In this document: one piece after another, positions 22,869 through 44,573 of the stretch | Numbering within the stretch: the stretch's first letter is position 1 | Layout of the letters: the number at the start of each line of letters is the position of its first letter | Assembly: GCA_032622095.1 (NCBI GenBank) | Contig: CP136066.1 | Location: forward strand, 101,145,319-101,209,318 | Direction of reading: 5' to 3' | Source of the DNA: Siphonodentalium dalli | Taxonomy: Eukaryota > Mollusca > Scaphopoda > Gadilida > Siphonodentaliidae | Length of the DNA stretch: 64,000 nt | Notes under the pieces: generated by a model | What the model was told of the DNA's origin: nothing | Seen by the model: the letters and a program-made list of their open reading frames with translations, nothing else | Databases searched by the model: none | Program-made: the position numbers and the translations under genes

Positions 22869-23110
22869 TCGCTCAACTTGATGAAGTCAAGTTTGAGCTA
22901 TTGCCATTGACTGGCATATGTGCATGCATGCATGTGTCCATCAACAGATTCCTTTGGCACACCATTAAAGGCTGCTACCCTCATCCGTTTGTTACTAAAC
23001 TTCATATGGATCTTCATATGTGACCTCCAGATGGGAGCTGTCGATTTTATTCAAAATTTGTTAAAAAACATGGCTGCCAGCAGCCATCTTGGATTCAACA
23101 TTTGAATTCA
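22869..23110 (+). mobile_element. Possible non-autonomous element start (GCTCAACTTGATGAAGTCAAG hairpin)
   Basis: The short hairpin CTCAACTTGATGAAGTC AAGTTTGAG opens a stretch whose layout resembles the other hairpin-headed repeats in the window. The far end is undefined. Confidence 0.4.
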
Positions 23111-23321
23111 TAGGCACACACTGCAGCCCACACATTGAGAATAGTTTGAAAATTTAAAGGCATGTTTAGGATCACCTCTTGATGGGAGCTATTGATTTTC
23201 AATGAAAATCTTGGCTTTCGGCAGCAATCTTAGATCTTGGATCTGAAATCATTACTGTCTGCGAAAGAATAATTCAAAAAATTTTATTGTATTTTAGCTT
23301 CTACCAATTCTCGTAATTCTG

Positions 23322-23428
23322 CGAGAGCTTTCCGATGAATGGCAACAAGCCATATTTCCGACTAAATCCTGAAAAGTTACCCATAATTCTGCTGTGTTTA
23401 AAGGAGTCGATTAATTAGGGCATTACTG
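23322..23428. mobile_element. Family A MITE, half copy
   Basis: One arm only, from GAGAGCTTTCCGATGAATGG to CATTACTG, followed by TA. Confidence 0.8.
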
Positions 23429-24055
23429 TACAAAGATCTCTGTAACTAAAAAAGAAACAAACTATGTGAAGACTTATATAAATTTGATAAGAAACTTTCC
23501 AGAGAAGATGAGGCCTAAGCTTGAATACCAATATATCTCATGAGTGCCTGGAAAGAAATATCGTATTTCATTTGTGTCAAGAGTGTCTGTTTCAACTTTA
23601 TGCGCATGTGGTTTTCTTTGAAAGTTTTTCGCTTGTTTTACTTCTGCCTTCTACCTATGGTGGTTCCCCTGTGATATTAAATTATAAGAAATAACTCTTG
23701 CTTCGAATAAGCTTACGGATTATAACCAATAAGTTTGCAGACCATTTACTATAACACGCGGTTATAGAATGTCTTCAAATTTTTCGCTTTCGTAAACCAC
23801 CTGCAAGCTACAGTGAAATATAATGAAACCTACAGTGAAATAACAAAATTGTATTTCACTATGGCTTCTAAGAGATACATACAAAGATCTATGTTTCAGA
23901 AATTTCCCAATATTTTATAGGCAAGCATATAATAAAATGATTTATCATATGTATATGACTACTATCAGCTCTCGGGTATTTCATAATTCAATGAGAAACA
24001 CTCATTTCATATCATTATATACATCCATTGATTTCTAGAATAATTAAAATAAAAT
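23429..24055. other. Intergenic, no recognised feature
   Basis: AT-rich sequence without convincing ORFs. An AATAAA at about 23931 is too far from ACP7 to be assigned confidently. Confidence 0.4.
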
Positions 24056-24091
24056 ACCCCCCCCCCCACCCCCCCCCCCCCCCCCCCCACC
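24056..24091. repeat. Poly-C tract (G-quadruplex potential on - strand)
   Basis: Nearly uninterrupted C over ~35 bp with two A interruptions. Similar shorter tracts are at 18719-18735, 29502-29513 and 35097-35109. Confidence 0.85.
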
Positions 24092-24159
24092 ACCTATCAA
24101 TTTTGTTATATCTAATTATCGGAGAACACAGATATTTATTTTTAGTGGCCTCAGAAGTA

Positions 24160-24290
24160 CAGTAATGCCCTAAATAATCGACTCTTTAACCACAGCATAA
24201 TTATAGGTAAATTTTCAGGATTTAGTTGGAAATATGACTTGTTGCCATTCATCGGAAAGCTCTCAGTTATAATTATTTAGGGCATTAGTG
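24160..24290. mobile_element. Family A MITE, internally deleted
   Basis: A full left arm from CAGTAATGCCC to GGAAAGCTCTCA is followed directly by the last ~25 bp of the right arm (ATTATTTAGGGCATTAG). Confidence 0.82.
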
Positions 24291-24442
24291 TATGCAGGGG
24301 CACCAGAGGATGAAAGGGGCGCACACCATATGTTAAGGGCGCCTTTCAATATTTGATTATTTTTATAAGTATAACTAGTATTAGTAGCACCCACGAGGCA
24401 CCGGACGTACAACACGCAACATAGAATGGCGTTGTTAGTATA

Positions 24443-24985
24443 TAGAGGATCTACAATGAGTCCCCAGTTTATAGCGGAATTTATAAAACAAGTCCAGCCT
24501 TTGACTGGACGAGTTTTGTAAATTCTGCTTTTAACTGGGGACTCGTTGTAGATTCTATTTATTACATGATCCAAAATCTTGATAAAACATAAAATCAATA
24601 AATGGGACTTGAAAACTAACATCGGCTTCTATAAGGCCTGCAATGACGTTTCACTTAACTATGCATTGTTTTCCTGCGTAAAAAAATAGTCCCCGATAAA
24701 TAAAGACTCTTTCATGCATTTAATTGCATATATTTGATGAAATAATTGTTCAAACTCTTCATTCGATAGAGTTTAGTTAGAAAAATATAGGAAGCCATAG
24801 TATTTTGAGATACAGTATACATGTACAGTAAATGTAAACAGACGACAAACCAGAAGTCAAAGGTCACCTGGCACTATTTCCTGTTATGAAACGAATGTTT
24901 AATATCACAATTTATAGAATGGGTTTATTGAATGGAATAAGGGTAGGATCGTGTAATAAAGCAAATTATGAAAGAAAAAAAATCG
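24443..24985. repeat. Family E element, longest copy
   Basis: A hairpin of CAATGAGTCCCCAGTTTATA...CTGGGGACTCGTTGTAG is followed by a ~400-bp tail (ATTACATGATCCAAAATC, AATGACGTTTC, CTATGCATTG, ATGGGTTTATTGAATGGAAT). The tail is shared with 10750-11110 and 30800-31020. Confidence 0.65.
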
Positions 24986-25403
24986 TAACTTGTTAAGAAT
25001 TTGATTATGTCAGTCTATTTGATTAAGATGGCTAATTGATAACAGATATCATACATTTCACCATGTTATCAATAAGTTATAATCGACACCATCTGGGTTC
25101 AAAAGAGTAGTGTGGAAGTGACATTGTGGCATTAACAATCTTATACACAGAGACGTTGGAGTCCTGGAAAATGTGCCCCCCCTTTAACTGAGGGCATGGG
25201 TGGCACATACCCCTATCTGCCCCCCTGACACAGGTGCCCCTGGAAGTATGTAAAATGGATCTTGTTGTTAATTATCTAGTCATGTCTTGTAAGGATCTGG
25301 GTATATTTGTTACGTTTCTCGCTCTATTGCAATTTGTTTTCTTCATTGCAAATTCATCAAGACTCTTTATCTGTTTGAGATTTTGTTTTCAGTTATGGTA
25401 TGT

Positions 25404-25666
25404 TTAACCCTTTTATGAAGGGAGCTGTGCTGGTGCAGCATTAAATACCCTGTGTCAGTGATTTCTCTTATAAATGTGAGTCTCACATATGGAGCCTGGC
25501 ATATATAAGAGAATGCACTGGCTTACAAGATCAAGGTAAATATTGTTAAGCCAATGCATTCACTTATATATGTGAGGCACCCTATGGGTGACTCGCATAT
25601 ATAAGAGAATGCATTGGCACAGGGTTTTCGCAAAAATTCAGGAAGCTCCAGTCATCAAAGGATTAA
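25404..25666. mobile_element. TTAA MITE family B, full copy
   Basis: TTAA at 25404-25407 and 25663-25666, with two internal hairpins (about 25450-25528 and 25551-25621). The right terminus is slightly worn (TCATCAAAGGATTAA). Confidence 0.85.
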
Positions 25667-25746
25667 GCCATTTCCTTTTATGATATTATGTAATGTTCGA
25701 GAAACTATAAAGTTGACTATATTTAATTGAAATTTAACATATATCA

Positions 25747-25895
25747 GGGATGGGGTAATTGTAATTTGTAGTTGTAATTGACTGTAATTAATTACTTTTT
25801 CTCAAGTAATTGAGAGTAATTTGTAATTGGGCCATTTCTCAATTACAAGTACATGTAATTGAAAGTAATTAATTACTTTTATAAATATCATGTAA
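25747..25895. mobile_element. hAT-like terminal fragment
   Basis: CAGGGATGGGGTAATTGTAA followed by repeated GTAATT and AATTAC motifs looks like a hAT left end. No right end or target duplication was found. Confidence 0.4.
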
Positions 25896-26194
25896 GTCAA
25901 TTATCTGGCAGATATTGCCAATGCATAGTGGGAAGGGTGAAACATAGGATATATGTTTAAGGAAAAAGTGGTAATTGAAGTCTTGTCGACGAAACTTATG
26001 TAGAATACTGCATTACTTGAACCCTTTGTTTGGTTTGATTATTATACTCATTGTTAGCTGTACACAATTTACAGTAATTTTGGCCGTCTTCGGAGAAATC
26101 TATTCTGAACCTTGTCCTTGGCTCATTAATAATTTTTTATTCAGACAGGAATGGTTTGGAGGAAACAATGTTCTGTCAATTTGGTTTGTTTGTA

Positions 26195-26402
26195 CAGTAG
26201 TGCCCTAAATAATCGACTCCTTAACCACAGCAGAATTATGGGTATTTTTTCAGGATTTAGTCGGTAATATGGCTTGTTGCCATTCATCGGAAAGCTCTCA
26301 CTGAGACCGATGAATGGAAACAAGCCATATTTCCGAATAAATTCTGCAAAATTACCCATAATTCTGCTGTGGTTAAGGAGTCGATTATTTAGGGCATTAC
26401 TG
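26195..26402. mobile_element. Family A MITE, full copy
   Basis: Full foldback of ~208 bp, starting CAGTAGTGCCCTAAATAATC and ending in the inverse, flanked by TA on both sides. Confidence 0.9.
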
Positions 26403-26404
26403 TA

Positions 26405-27250
26405 CCATTAGTCACTGAGGTATTTATTCCCTTTCAATATACAAAACACCTGATTTTATCAATTTTGTTCACTAAAATTGAGGATTTTCAACTAACTCCA
26501 AAGGAGTCCATGACAGAGCGAATGTCAGTAAATAAGATCTTCTAACCTGATAGGGCTATGATAGCACTGAGAAATATTTGAAATAGAAAAAAAGGTATCG
26601 CAATTTCAAAATATTAACAGAAAAATTCAGGGGAGAGAAATGGGACTAAATATGCCAGCACTGTATATAAAAAACATGTTTCACATCCAAATTTCTTACT
26701 TTTTTTGTGGAACTTTCATGTCTTTGAACAATAATTAAACCAGTAATTCCATATTTAACACATGCTACATTGGCAGTTATGTCCCCCGAGATACCTATTT
26801 TCCAGCCTTCAAAAAACTACTGGAATGGTGTACAGCTATCATAATTTATGTTCAGCACAACCATATTAAGTATAACTATTGTCTTCCAGATTAATTTATA
26901 ACAGTTTGTTTTTGATATGTTGAATTATATTACATAAATTATTACAAGGTCCTAGTCATTTGTTTTCTCGACCACAAAGTAGGGCTGAGATTGTAACCAG
27001 GTCTCACAATCCCTGCACAGCAGGCTAGCATCACTAAATTCACACTAATTATTTTTATTATCAAATTAAAAGTTTTTTTGTTCCTTTAGAATAGAAAGTT
27101 TATTTATATTTTTTAGTTGAGCTTCTCTATATCCATAAACTGGCAGATGACATAATATACAATCAAGGTGCCCATATGGGTGCACATCAACATCTTCACC
27201 ATCTGGGAACTTAAATCTGTGTCTTGGTCTCCCAGAGCAGATGAGGCCAT
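26405..27250. other. Intergenic, no recognised gene
   Basis: Nothing coding. 27005-27040 carries a piece resembling family F. The rest is unassigned. Confidence 0.4.
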
Positions 27251-27342
27251 GCAGAATGAGGTCCCCAGAGGATGAATGTGGTGATGCTAGCCCATTGTGT
27301 GGGGTCGTGTCACTAAATTCACCCTCTGGGGACTTCATTCTA
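27251..27342. repeat. Family F hairpin
   Basis: GCAGAATGAGGTCCCCAGAG arm with inverse CTCTGGGGACTTCATTC; 92 bp, between the convergent ACP7 and ALKBH6 3' ends. Confidence 0.78.
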
Positions 27343-27365
27343 CAAATATCAGATATATTCTGTAG

Positions 27366-27452
27366 CTATTCATCGGAGCCATATTTCTGACTAAATCCTG
27401 AAAAATTACCCATAATTATGCTGTGGTTAAGGAGTCAATTATTTAGGGCATT
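27366..27452. mobile_element. Family A MITE, half copy
   Basis: Right-arm fragment with TATTCATCGGAGCCATATTT, ACCCATAATTATGCTGTGGT and ATTATTTAGGGCATTAG. Confidence 0.78.
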
Positions 27453-27519
27453 AGTTTACTGTATATACAATTTATGCAGATCACTCAAAGCGTGCTGTCT
27501 GTATTAAATTGAAAATCAA

Positions 27520-27722
27520 TTAACCCTTTCTATACTAAATGGATTCTTCCACACATTGGAATGGTCTATATTCATTTGGAGAGGTTTCCATAAAAATAAG
27601 TACAGAAGAAGTCCTATATATTTGATGGAAATGTTCAGATAATGAGTTCAAGAAAATGTTTATTGAACTTATTTTCTGAACAGTTCATGAGGGGACTACT
27701 CGTCGATATAACAATAACATGA
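27520..27722. repeat. Family C dispersed repeat, near-complete copy
   Basis: Begins TTAACCCTTTCTATACTAAA, another TTAA/CCC start. It contains TTCAGATAATGAGTTCAAG and its inverse TTGAACTTATTTTCTGAAC, and ends near GGGACTACTCGTCG. Non-coding. Confidence 0.6.
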
Positions 27723-27900
27723 TTTTGGAGGGTGTTATGATTTATTAACAGCCCTCCAGGAAAGATTAACAGCCCGAGGGCCTATCAGCGGCCCAAGAAG
27801 CAGTCGAGGGCCTCTGTAGGCCTGAGGGCTGTTAATCATCCCCAGAGGGCCATTAATAAACAATGACGCCTGATGACGCCTGACAAAATCATGTTATTAC
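27713..27900. mobile_element. Foldback MITE with GAGGGCC core
   Basis: Ends CAATAACATGATTTTG and CAAAATCATGTTATTA are inverted. The interior has paired AACAGCCCTCC/GAGGGCTGTTAAT and several GAGGGCC motifs, GC-rich against an AT-rich background. No target duplication could be settled. Confidence 0.65.
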
Positions 27901-28274
27901 GACTTGCGTCTACAGCCAGCTACTCTCATCCAATATCAAATGTGGACTTTGCAAGGAAAATATTAATAATTTTTTTTTCAATTCAATGATCTTTCAATTA
28001 ACTGAATGGCCAATATTAATACGGCTTTTCATACGTGGTATCTGACTAAATTGACGAAAGTTGACCAAGTTCCATTGGCTTAAAATAAAAGAAGAAACAA
28101 TATTCCCACAATTCCTCAACCGGAAGGAGGTGTCTGCCGCCCGCGAAAATCGTTCTTCAAATTATGGGGATTTAATGTACTAGTAAAATTATGTTATTGT
28201 ACTAGAAACGCACTCTGAAGTGGTAACAATGAGATATAGTTAAGAAAGAGTTAAAATAATAAATTTAATAATAA

Positions 28275-40061
<11,787 letters not shown>

Positions 40062-40236
40062 TATTTACACTGGCAATAACATTTCTGTCACATCTGTGTA
40101 TTACATGTAATCTAATAAAGAAGAAATAGGGTCATCAAAACTAAATATCCGTGTTCTCCAGTGTGTTCTTAAGCAATATCATACTGCCCAAGCAATTCAT
40201 TGCCTGTCAGGTCAAATGGAGATAGTGTGTACGCCT

Positions 40237-40835
40237 GGCTTGCGAACTCATTTTAGGTACTGGTCATGGGAACGAATATACCAAAAATCATTTAAATCCG
40301 TTGACATTTGTGGAAATTAGCCCTGTGCACCAAAAATAATAAACAAAGTCCAATAACTCTGCTGAAAATATCCGGCCGGACCTGGTTTGCGAACTCGTTC
40401 TAGATACTGGTCATGTGAACTCAGATACCAAAAATCTTTGAAATCCGTTGACATTTGTGGAAATGAGCCCTGCGACGTCGTCTATTTGCACACAAAAAAA
40501 TAAACAAAGTCCAATAAGTCCGCTTAAAATATCCGGTCGGACCTGGTTTGCGAACTCGTTCTAGATACTGGTCAAGTGAACTCATATACCAAATATCTTT
40601 GAAATCCGTTGAGATTTGTGGAAATGAGCCCTGTGACGTCGTCTATTTGCTATATGGTAAATTCGACAAAAATAATAAACAAAGTCCAATAACTCTGGTA
40701 AAACTATATGGCCGGACCTGGCTTGCGAACTCATTCTAGGTAATGGTCAGGTGAACACATATACCATAAATATTTGAAATCCGTTGACATTTGTTCAAGT
40801 TATGACTCTTACAAATTCGGGACGGACGGACGTAC
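40237..40835 (+). repeat. Imperfect tandem repeat (147-175 bp, about 4 units) ending in GGAC tract
   Basis: Units start GCTTGCGAACTCATT or GTTTGCGAACTCGTTCTAG at about 40237, 40384, 40546 and 40721, each with CCGTTGACATTTGTGGAAAT. It ends near GGGACGGACGGACGTACATG. The architecture is pearl-like, just upstream of ALKBH6. Confidence 0.7.
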
Positions 40836-41082
40836 ATGTACCAACAAATTGCTACTTGTCTGTCTACACAACTAAGTGGCTGGGGACCTATGTGACTACT
40901 TGTTTTTACTTGGCTTCAAAAAGGGTTCTCATGAAATGCTACTTGCGTGGCTGCAAATCAAGTGTCAATGTATTCTGTGACTTAAGGTTGGCGCATGTGA
41001 AGTAGTCAGCAGATTGTATTTTTTCAACCCGTCATTCACAATCTAGAGAGTTCATTAAGAAATAAAGCGTGATTGAGAAAAA

Positions 41083-41676
41083 TCTATTATATATTTTGGA
41101 AGATCTGTGTGTGTGTCTGTGTGTGTGTGTGTTCGCGATGGACTCGAAAACAGCCGACCCTATTTCGATGAAACTTGGTATGTGGGGGTATTTTAGGCCG
41201 GGGGGTGGCATGGGCCAATTAATTTGTCCGTGCGACATGACCTTGACATTGGGTAATTTCAAGGTCAAACGCCCGAATATCACGGGATTTCAATGAAACT
41301 TGGTATGTGGGGGTACTTTCTTATGGCGAGTCCCATAAGCATACTCATTTGCCCGTGCGATGTGACCTTGACCTTGAAATCGGGTAACTTCAAGGTAAAA
41401 TTGCCAATTTTCGACGAAATTTGATACGTGGGGTTAGTTTTGTCCACTGATTGTTTTGGACGGGTCCAATCGTGACCCCGACCAGACCTTGACCTTCAAA
41501 ATGATCAATTCAAGGTCAAATCGGGTAAAACCGGATGGATTTCGACGGGCACGTTTGTCGTGTACTTTTGTCCGGGCAGTGTTTTTGGACTGGTCAAATC
41601 GTGACCCCACTTGACCTTGACCTTCAAAATGGACAATTCAAGGTCAAAGCCCGGACGAAGTCGGGTCACCTTCTAG
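41083..41676 (+). mobile_element. Non-autonomous Helitron, copy 1
   Basis: Begins TCTATTATATATTTTGGAAG after A. It contains a GTGTGT tract, GATGAAACTTGGTATGTGGG repeats and GACCTTGACCTTCAAAATG motifs. It ends in the hairpin CCCGGACGAAGTCGGG + TCACCTT + CTAG (41673-41676). 5'-TC, 3' hairpin and CTAG are the diagnostic Helitron ends. No Rep/helicase is encoded. Confidence 0.85.
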
Positions 41677-42469
41677 TCTATTATATATTTTGGAAGATCT
41701 GTGTGTGTGTGTATCTGTGTGTGTGTGTGATCGCGATGGACTCGAAAACGACCGAGCCGATTTCGATGAAACTTGGTATGTGGGGGTATTTTCGGCCGGG
41801 GGTGGCATGGGCCTATCAATTTTCAGATCCGAGGTCAACTTTTCACGTGCCGCGGTCAAATCTGTTTTTACGCTGTGTTACGGGACTTTCATTTGAGTTC
41901 GGTGCTTACAAATCGATTCGAAACAGCGCGAATAATAAAATGCCAGTCATAATAATGACACTGTGAGAATCTTTCGTGCTTCCTCTTTCCAACGATATAT
42001 AATGCGTATGTATCCATTTTAGTTATCTGCCTCAATTATCAAGAAGAAGTGGTACTATCTTCCATCAGGATAAAAACAATGTGTAACTTCTATGACGTCG
42101 TTAGAGGTCATAATGTTAGATCACGTTAACGCTTAACCGGCCGATGCATTTGACTGTTTCAGACGTCTTGGCGATATCTCGGGCACCGATGGTAATTTAT
42201 CTTTACGTTGGAACTTGATAATTAATGAGCGTGTGTATATGAGGCGCGTTTATATACTTGAGTGGAAATCAAATCGGGTTAAACTGGCGGATTTTTACAG
42301 ACGAAATTTGATGCATAGGGTATCTCGGTATCCGCTGGGCCGATTTCCCGGTATCCGCTGGGCCGATTTCCAACATTTTTGGGGTGTTGGTGTTTGACCC
42401 CACCTGACCTTGACCTTCAAAATGGTCAATTCAAGGTCAAAGCCCGGACGAAGTCGGGTCACCTTCTAG
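41677..42469 (+). mobile_element. Non-autonomous Helitron, copy 2, directly head-to-tail with copy 1
   Basis: Begins TCTATTATATATTTTGGAAG immediately after the CTAG of copy 1 and ends with the same hairpin and CTAG (42466-42469) followed by T. The interior differs from copy 1 in its middle third. Confidence 0.85.
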
Positions 42470-42483
42470 TATTATATATTTGT

Positions 42484-42815
42484 AAATAAGGTTGCTAATG
42501 TGGCTAGCCACTTAAACCGTCCGTCCGTGTCCTATAGAGCACTGGTTGGACATCCATATTGATGGGCAAATTGTTTCCATTTTTTAAAGAACTACATTTT
42601 CAAGTGACTTCCTCAACCAACTTAGAACACAATTCAGGTGTCAAATAAGGTTGCTAATGTGGCTAACCACTTAAGAAATTTTGTGAGCGCAAAGGATGTT
42701 TATGTGCCTTCTTGGTCACATTAGTAGCATTTTGTGAGCACAGATGGACGGACGGTCGGACGGTCGGACGGAACCCATTCCTATATCCCCCGCAAATTTC
42801 ATTTGGCGGGGGATA
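42484..42815. mobile_element. Hairpin-ended element with GGAC tract
   Basis: AATAAGGTTGCTAATGTGGC is repeated at 42484 and 42643. A CGGACGGTCGGACGG tract at 42748-42772 and the hairpin CCCCCGCAAATTTCATTTGG CGGGGG follow. Same architecture as the other pearl/Helitron-like repeats. Confidence 0.55.
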
Positions 42816-42932
42816 AATATAATTTATACATCATTAGGCAAAAGTCCCAGCTCGATGTTACATTATTTAGGTGACTTTTGCAAGCTGGTTTTATGACGAT
42901 TTATATATGGCATCCAGTTTTCAGATGTTCTA

Positions 42933-43052
42933 CAGTAATGCCCCAAATAATCGACTCCTTAACTACAGCAGAATTATGGGTAATTTTTCAGGATTTAGTC
43001 GGAAATATGGCTTGTTGCCATTCATCGGAAAGCTCTCAGTAGGGCATTACTG
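42933..43052. mobile_element. Family A MITE, internally deleted
   Basis: Left arm from CAGTAATGCCCCAAATAATC to GGAAAGCTCTCAG, then AGGGCATTACTG with TA flanks. The deletion structure resembles that at 24160. Confidence 0.85.
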
Positions 43053-44160
43053 TACCTGATGATGAGCATTGTCAACGGTGCACCCCGCCTTCAAAGTTAT
43101 AATTTTGGGTACACAATATTCTGTGGGTAAAATTTGGTTTGATTTCAATTCGAGCATGGCGGTTCGGGTATCAGTCATCTAAATGTAAACAAATTAATTC
43201 AAATATCGGTATAAGATGTCCAAACCGCCAAGCTAAAACTTTGAGTGTGAGAAATGATGAACATTTGTCATGGTTTTACATAAAAACTACATGGAAATTT
43301 TTTAGAAACAAGAAATAAGTGCCAATTCAATTTTTGTCTGAAATTCGAGCTTGATATTTTGGAGATCTAAATTGCGAAATTATTAGTGTAAAATCTTCAA
43401 AACCGCCAAGCTTGACATTGAGGATATTGGAATGATATATCAAGTTTTGAATTAAAAACACTAGGTGCAATTGGTGTGTAAATGGAGAAATCGGCTAAGC
43501 ATCTGATTAGAAAAGCGAGTTTTCATATAAATGCCAATATTGGCAATTAATAACGAAAATCTGTCATATAAGTAATTTCCTGGTGTTATCCCAACATAAT
43601 GCACAAAAAAACAGCACTTAACATGTTCACTACCGACGTCCATTCAATTATATGCAAAAAGTATGAGATAACTCAGTCTGCAGTGAAAATGTTAAAAGGC
43701 TTTTCAAAGTTTTTAAACCGCCAATGGACGTGTATGTCCAAGTAACCATTTGTGGTATGATAAGTCAAATTGTATTGTATTGTAGAGTTCTGTCCCCTGC
43801 ATGCCAACAAATCAACGGTTCGCAAACATTGATTTTATCACACCTCAATGTTGTAAAACAGGTTTAAATGGATATTCTGCTGATTTAACAAGGTAAGGAG
43901 AGTTTGTATATATATCACATTCAGAAGTCGAAATATACTTGATAAAGCCGTTTATCTGGCCACAATTTCAATAGGTAGTAAGTCCGAAATTCAACGCTAC
44001 CATGGTGTTGGGTATCATACCTCCAGGCTGGTGGTGTCATCTCTTTCTTATTCTATAATTAAGTAGTACAAGGTATATTTTATAAATAAATTGTTCTATA
44101 AGGTCCCCTATGGTCCCTGTGCAAACACTCTGAGTCAGCTGAATCTGATAAAGTCACCCC
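43053..44160. other. No recognised gene
   Basis: A diffuse repetition of ACCGCCAAGCT-type phrases occurs at 43224, 43401 and 43718. No ORF or known family. Confidence 0.4.
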
Positions 44161-44166
44161 CTACTT

Positions 44167-44567
44167 GGGCTGAATAGGTCACTCTCACCGGTTTTCTGTG
44201 ATAAAGTTACCCAGGTTCCTAAATTTGTGATAAAGTTATCATTGCAGGTTGGAGAGAATTGTGATAAAGTTATACCCAGCTGAGGTTAAGCAAATCTCAC
44301 TATATCAACTCGATTTAAAAGTGACAGAGAGAAATATTGTTCAGTTTTGGCAAGTAATAGCCATTATTAAGCATAAATTAAGACATATTAGTACTGTAGT
44401 TCCTCATTTTGATCGCAAAAATGAATAATTTGTTGCTATTAAAACATGAAATGTTATTAACCTGGGTAACTTTATCACAATCCTCTCCAACCTGGGTAAC
44501 TTTATCACAATTTCAAGAACCTGGGTAACTTTATCACAGAAAACCGGTGAGAGTGACCTATTCAGCC
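44167..44567. mobile_element. MITE with GTGATAAAGTTACCCAGG repeats
   Basis: Terminal inverted repeats of ~50 bp (GGGCTGAATAGGTCACTCTC ... GAGAGTGACCTATTCAGCC) are flanked by CTACTT on both sides (44161-44166 and 44568-44573). Inside each arm the phrase TGTGATAAAGTTA is repeated three to four times, and the other arm carries TAACTTTATCACA the same number of times. Confidence 0.8.
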
Positions 44568-44573
44568 CTACTT

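Noticed and set aside
41069-41966. Open frames with KLGMWGYFRPG on the + strand
   Set aside because: They lie inside the two tandem non-autonomous Helitrons and reflect repeated nucleotide phrases, not a conserved protein.
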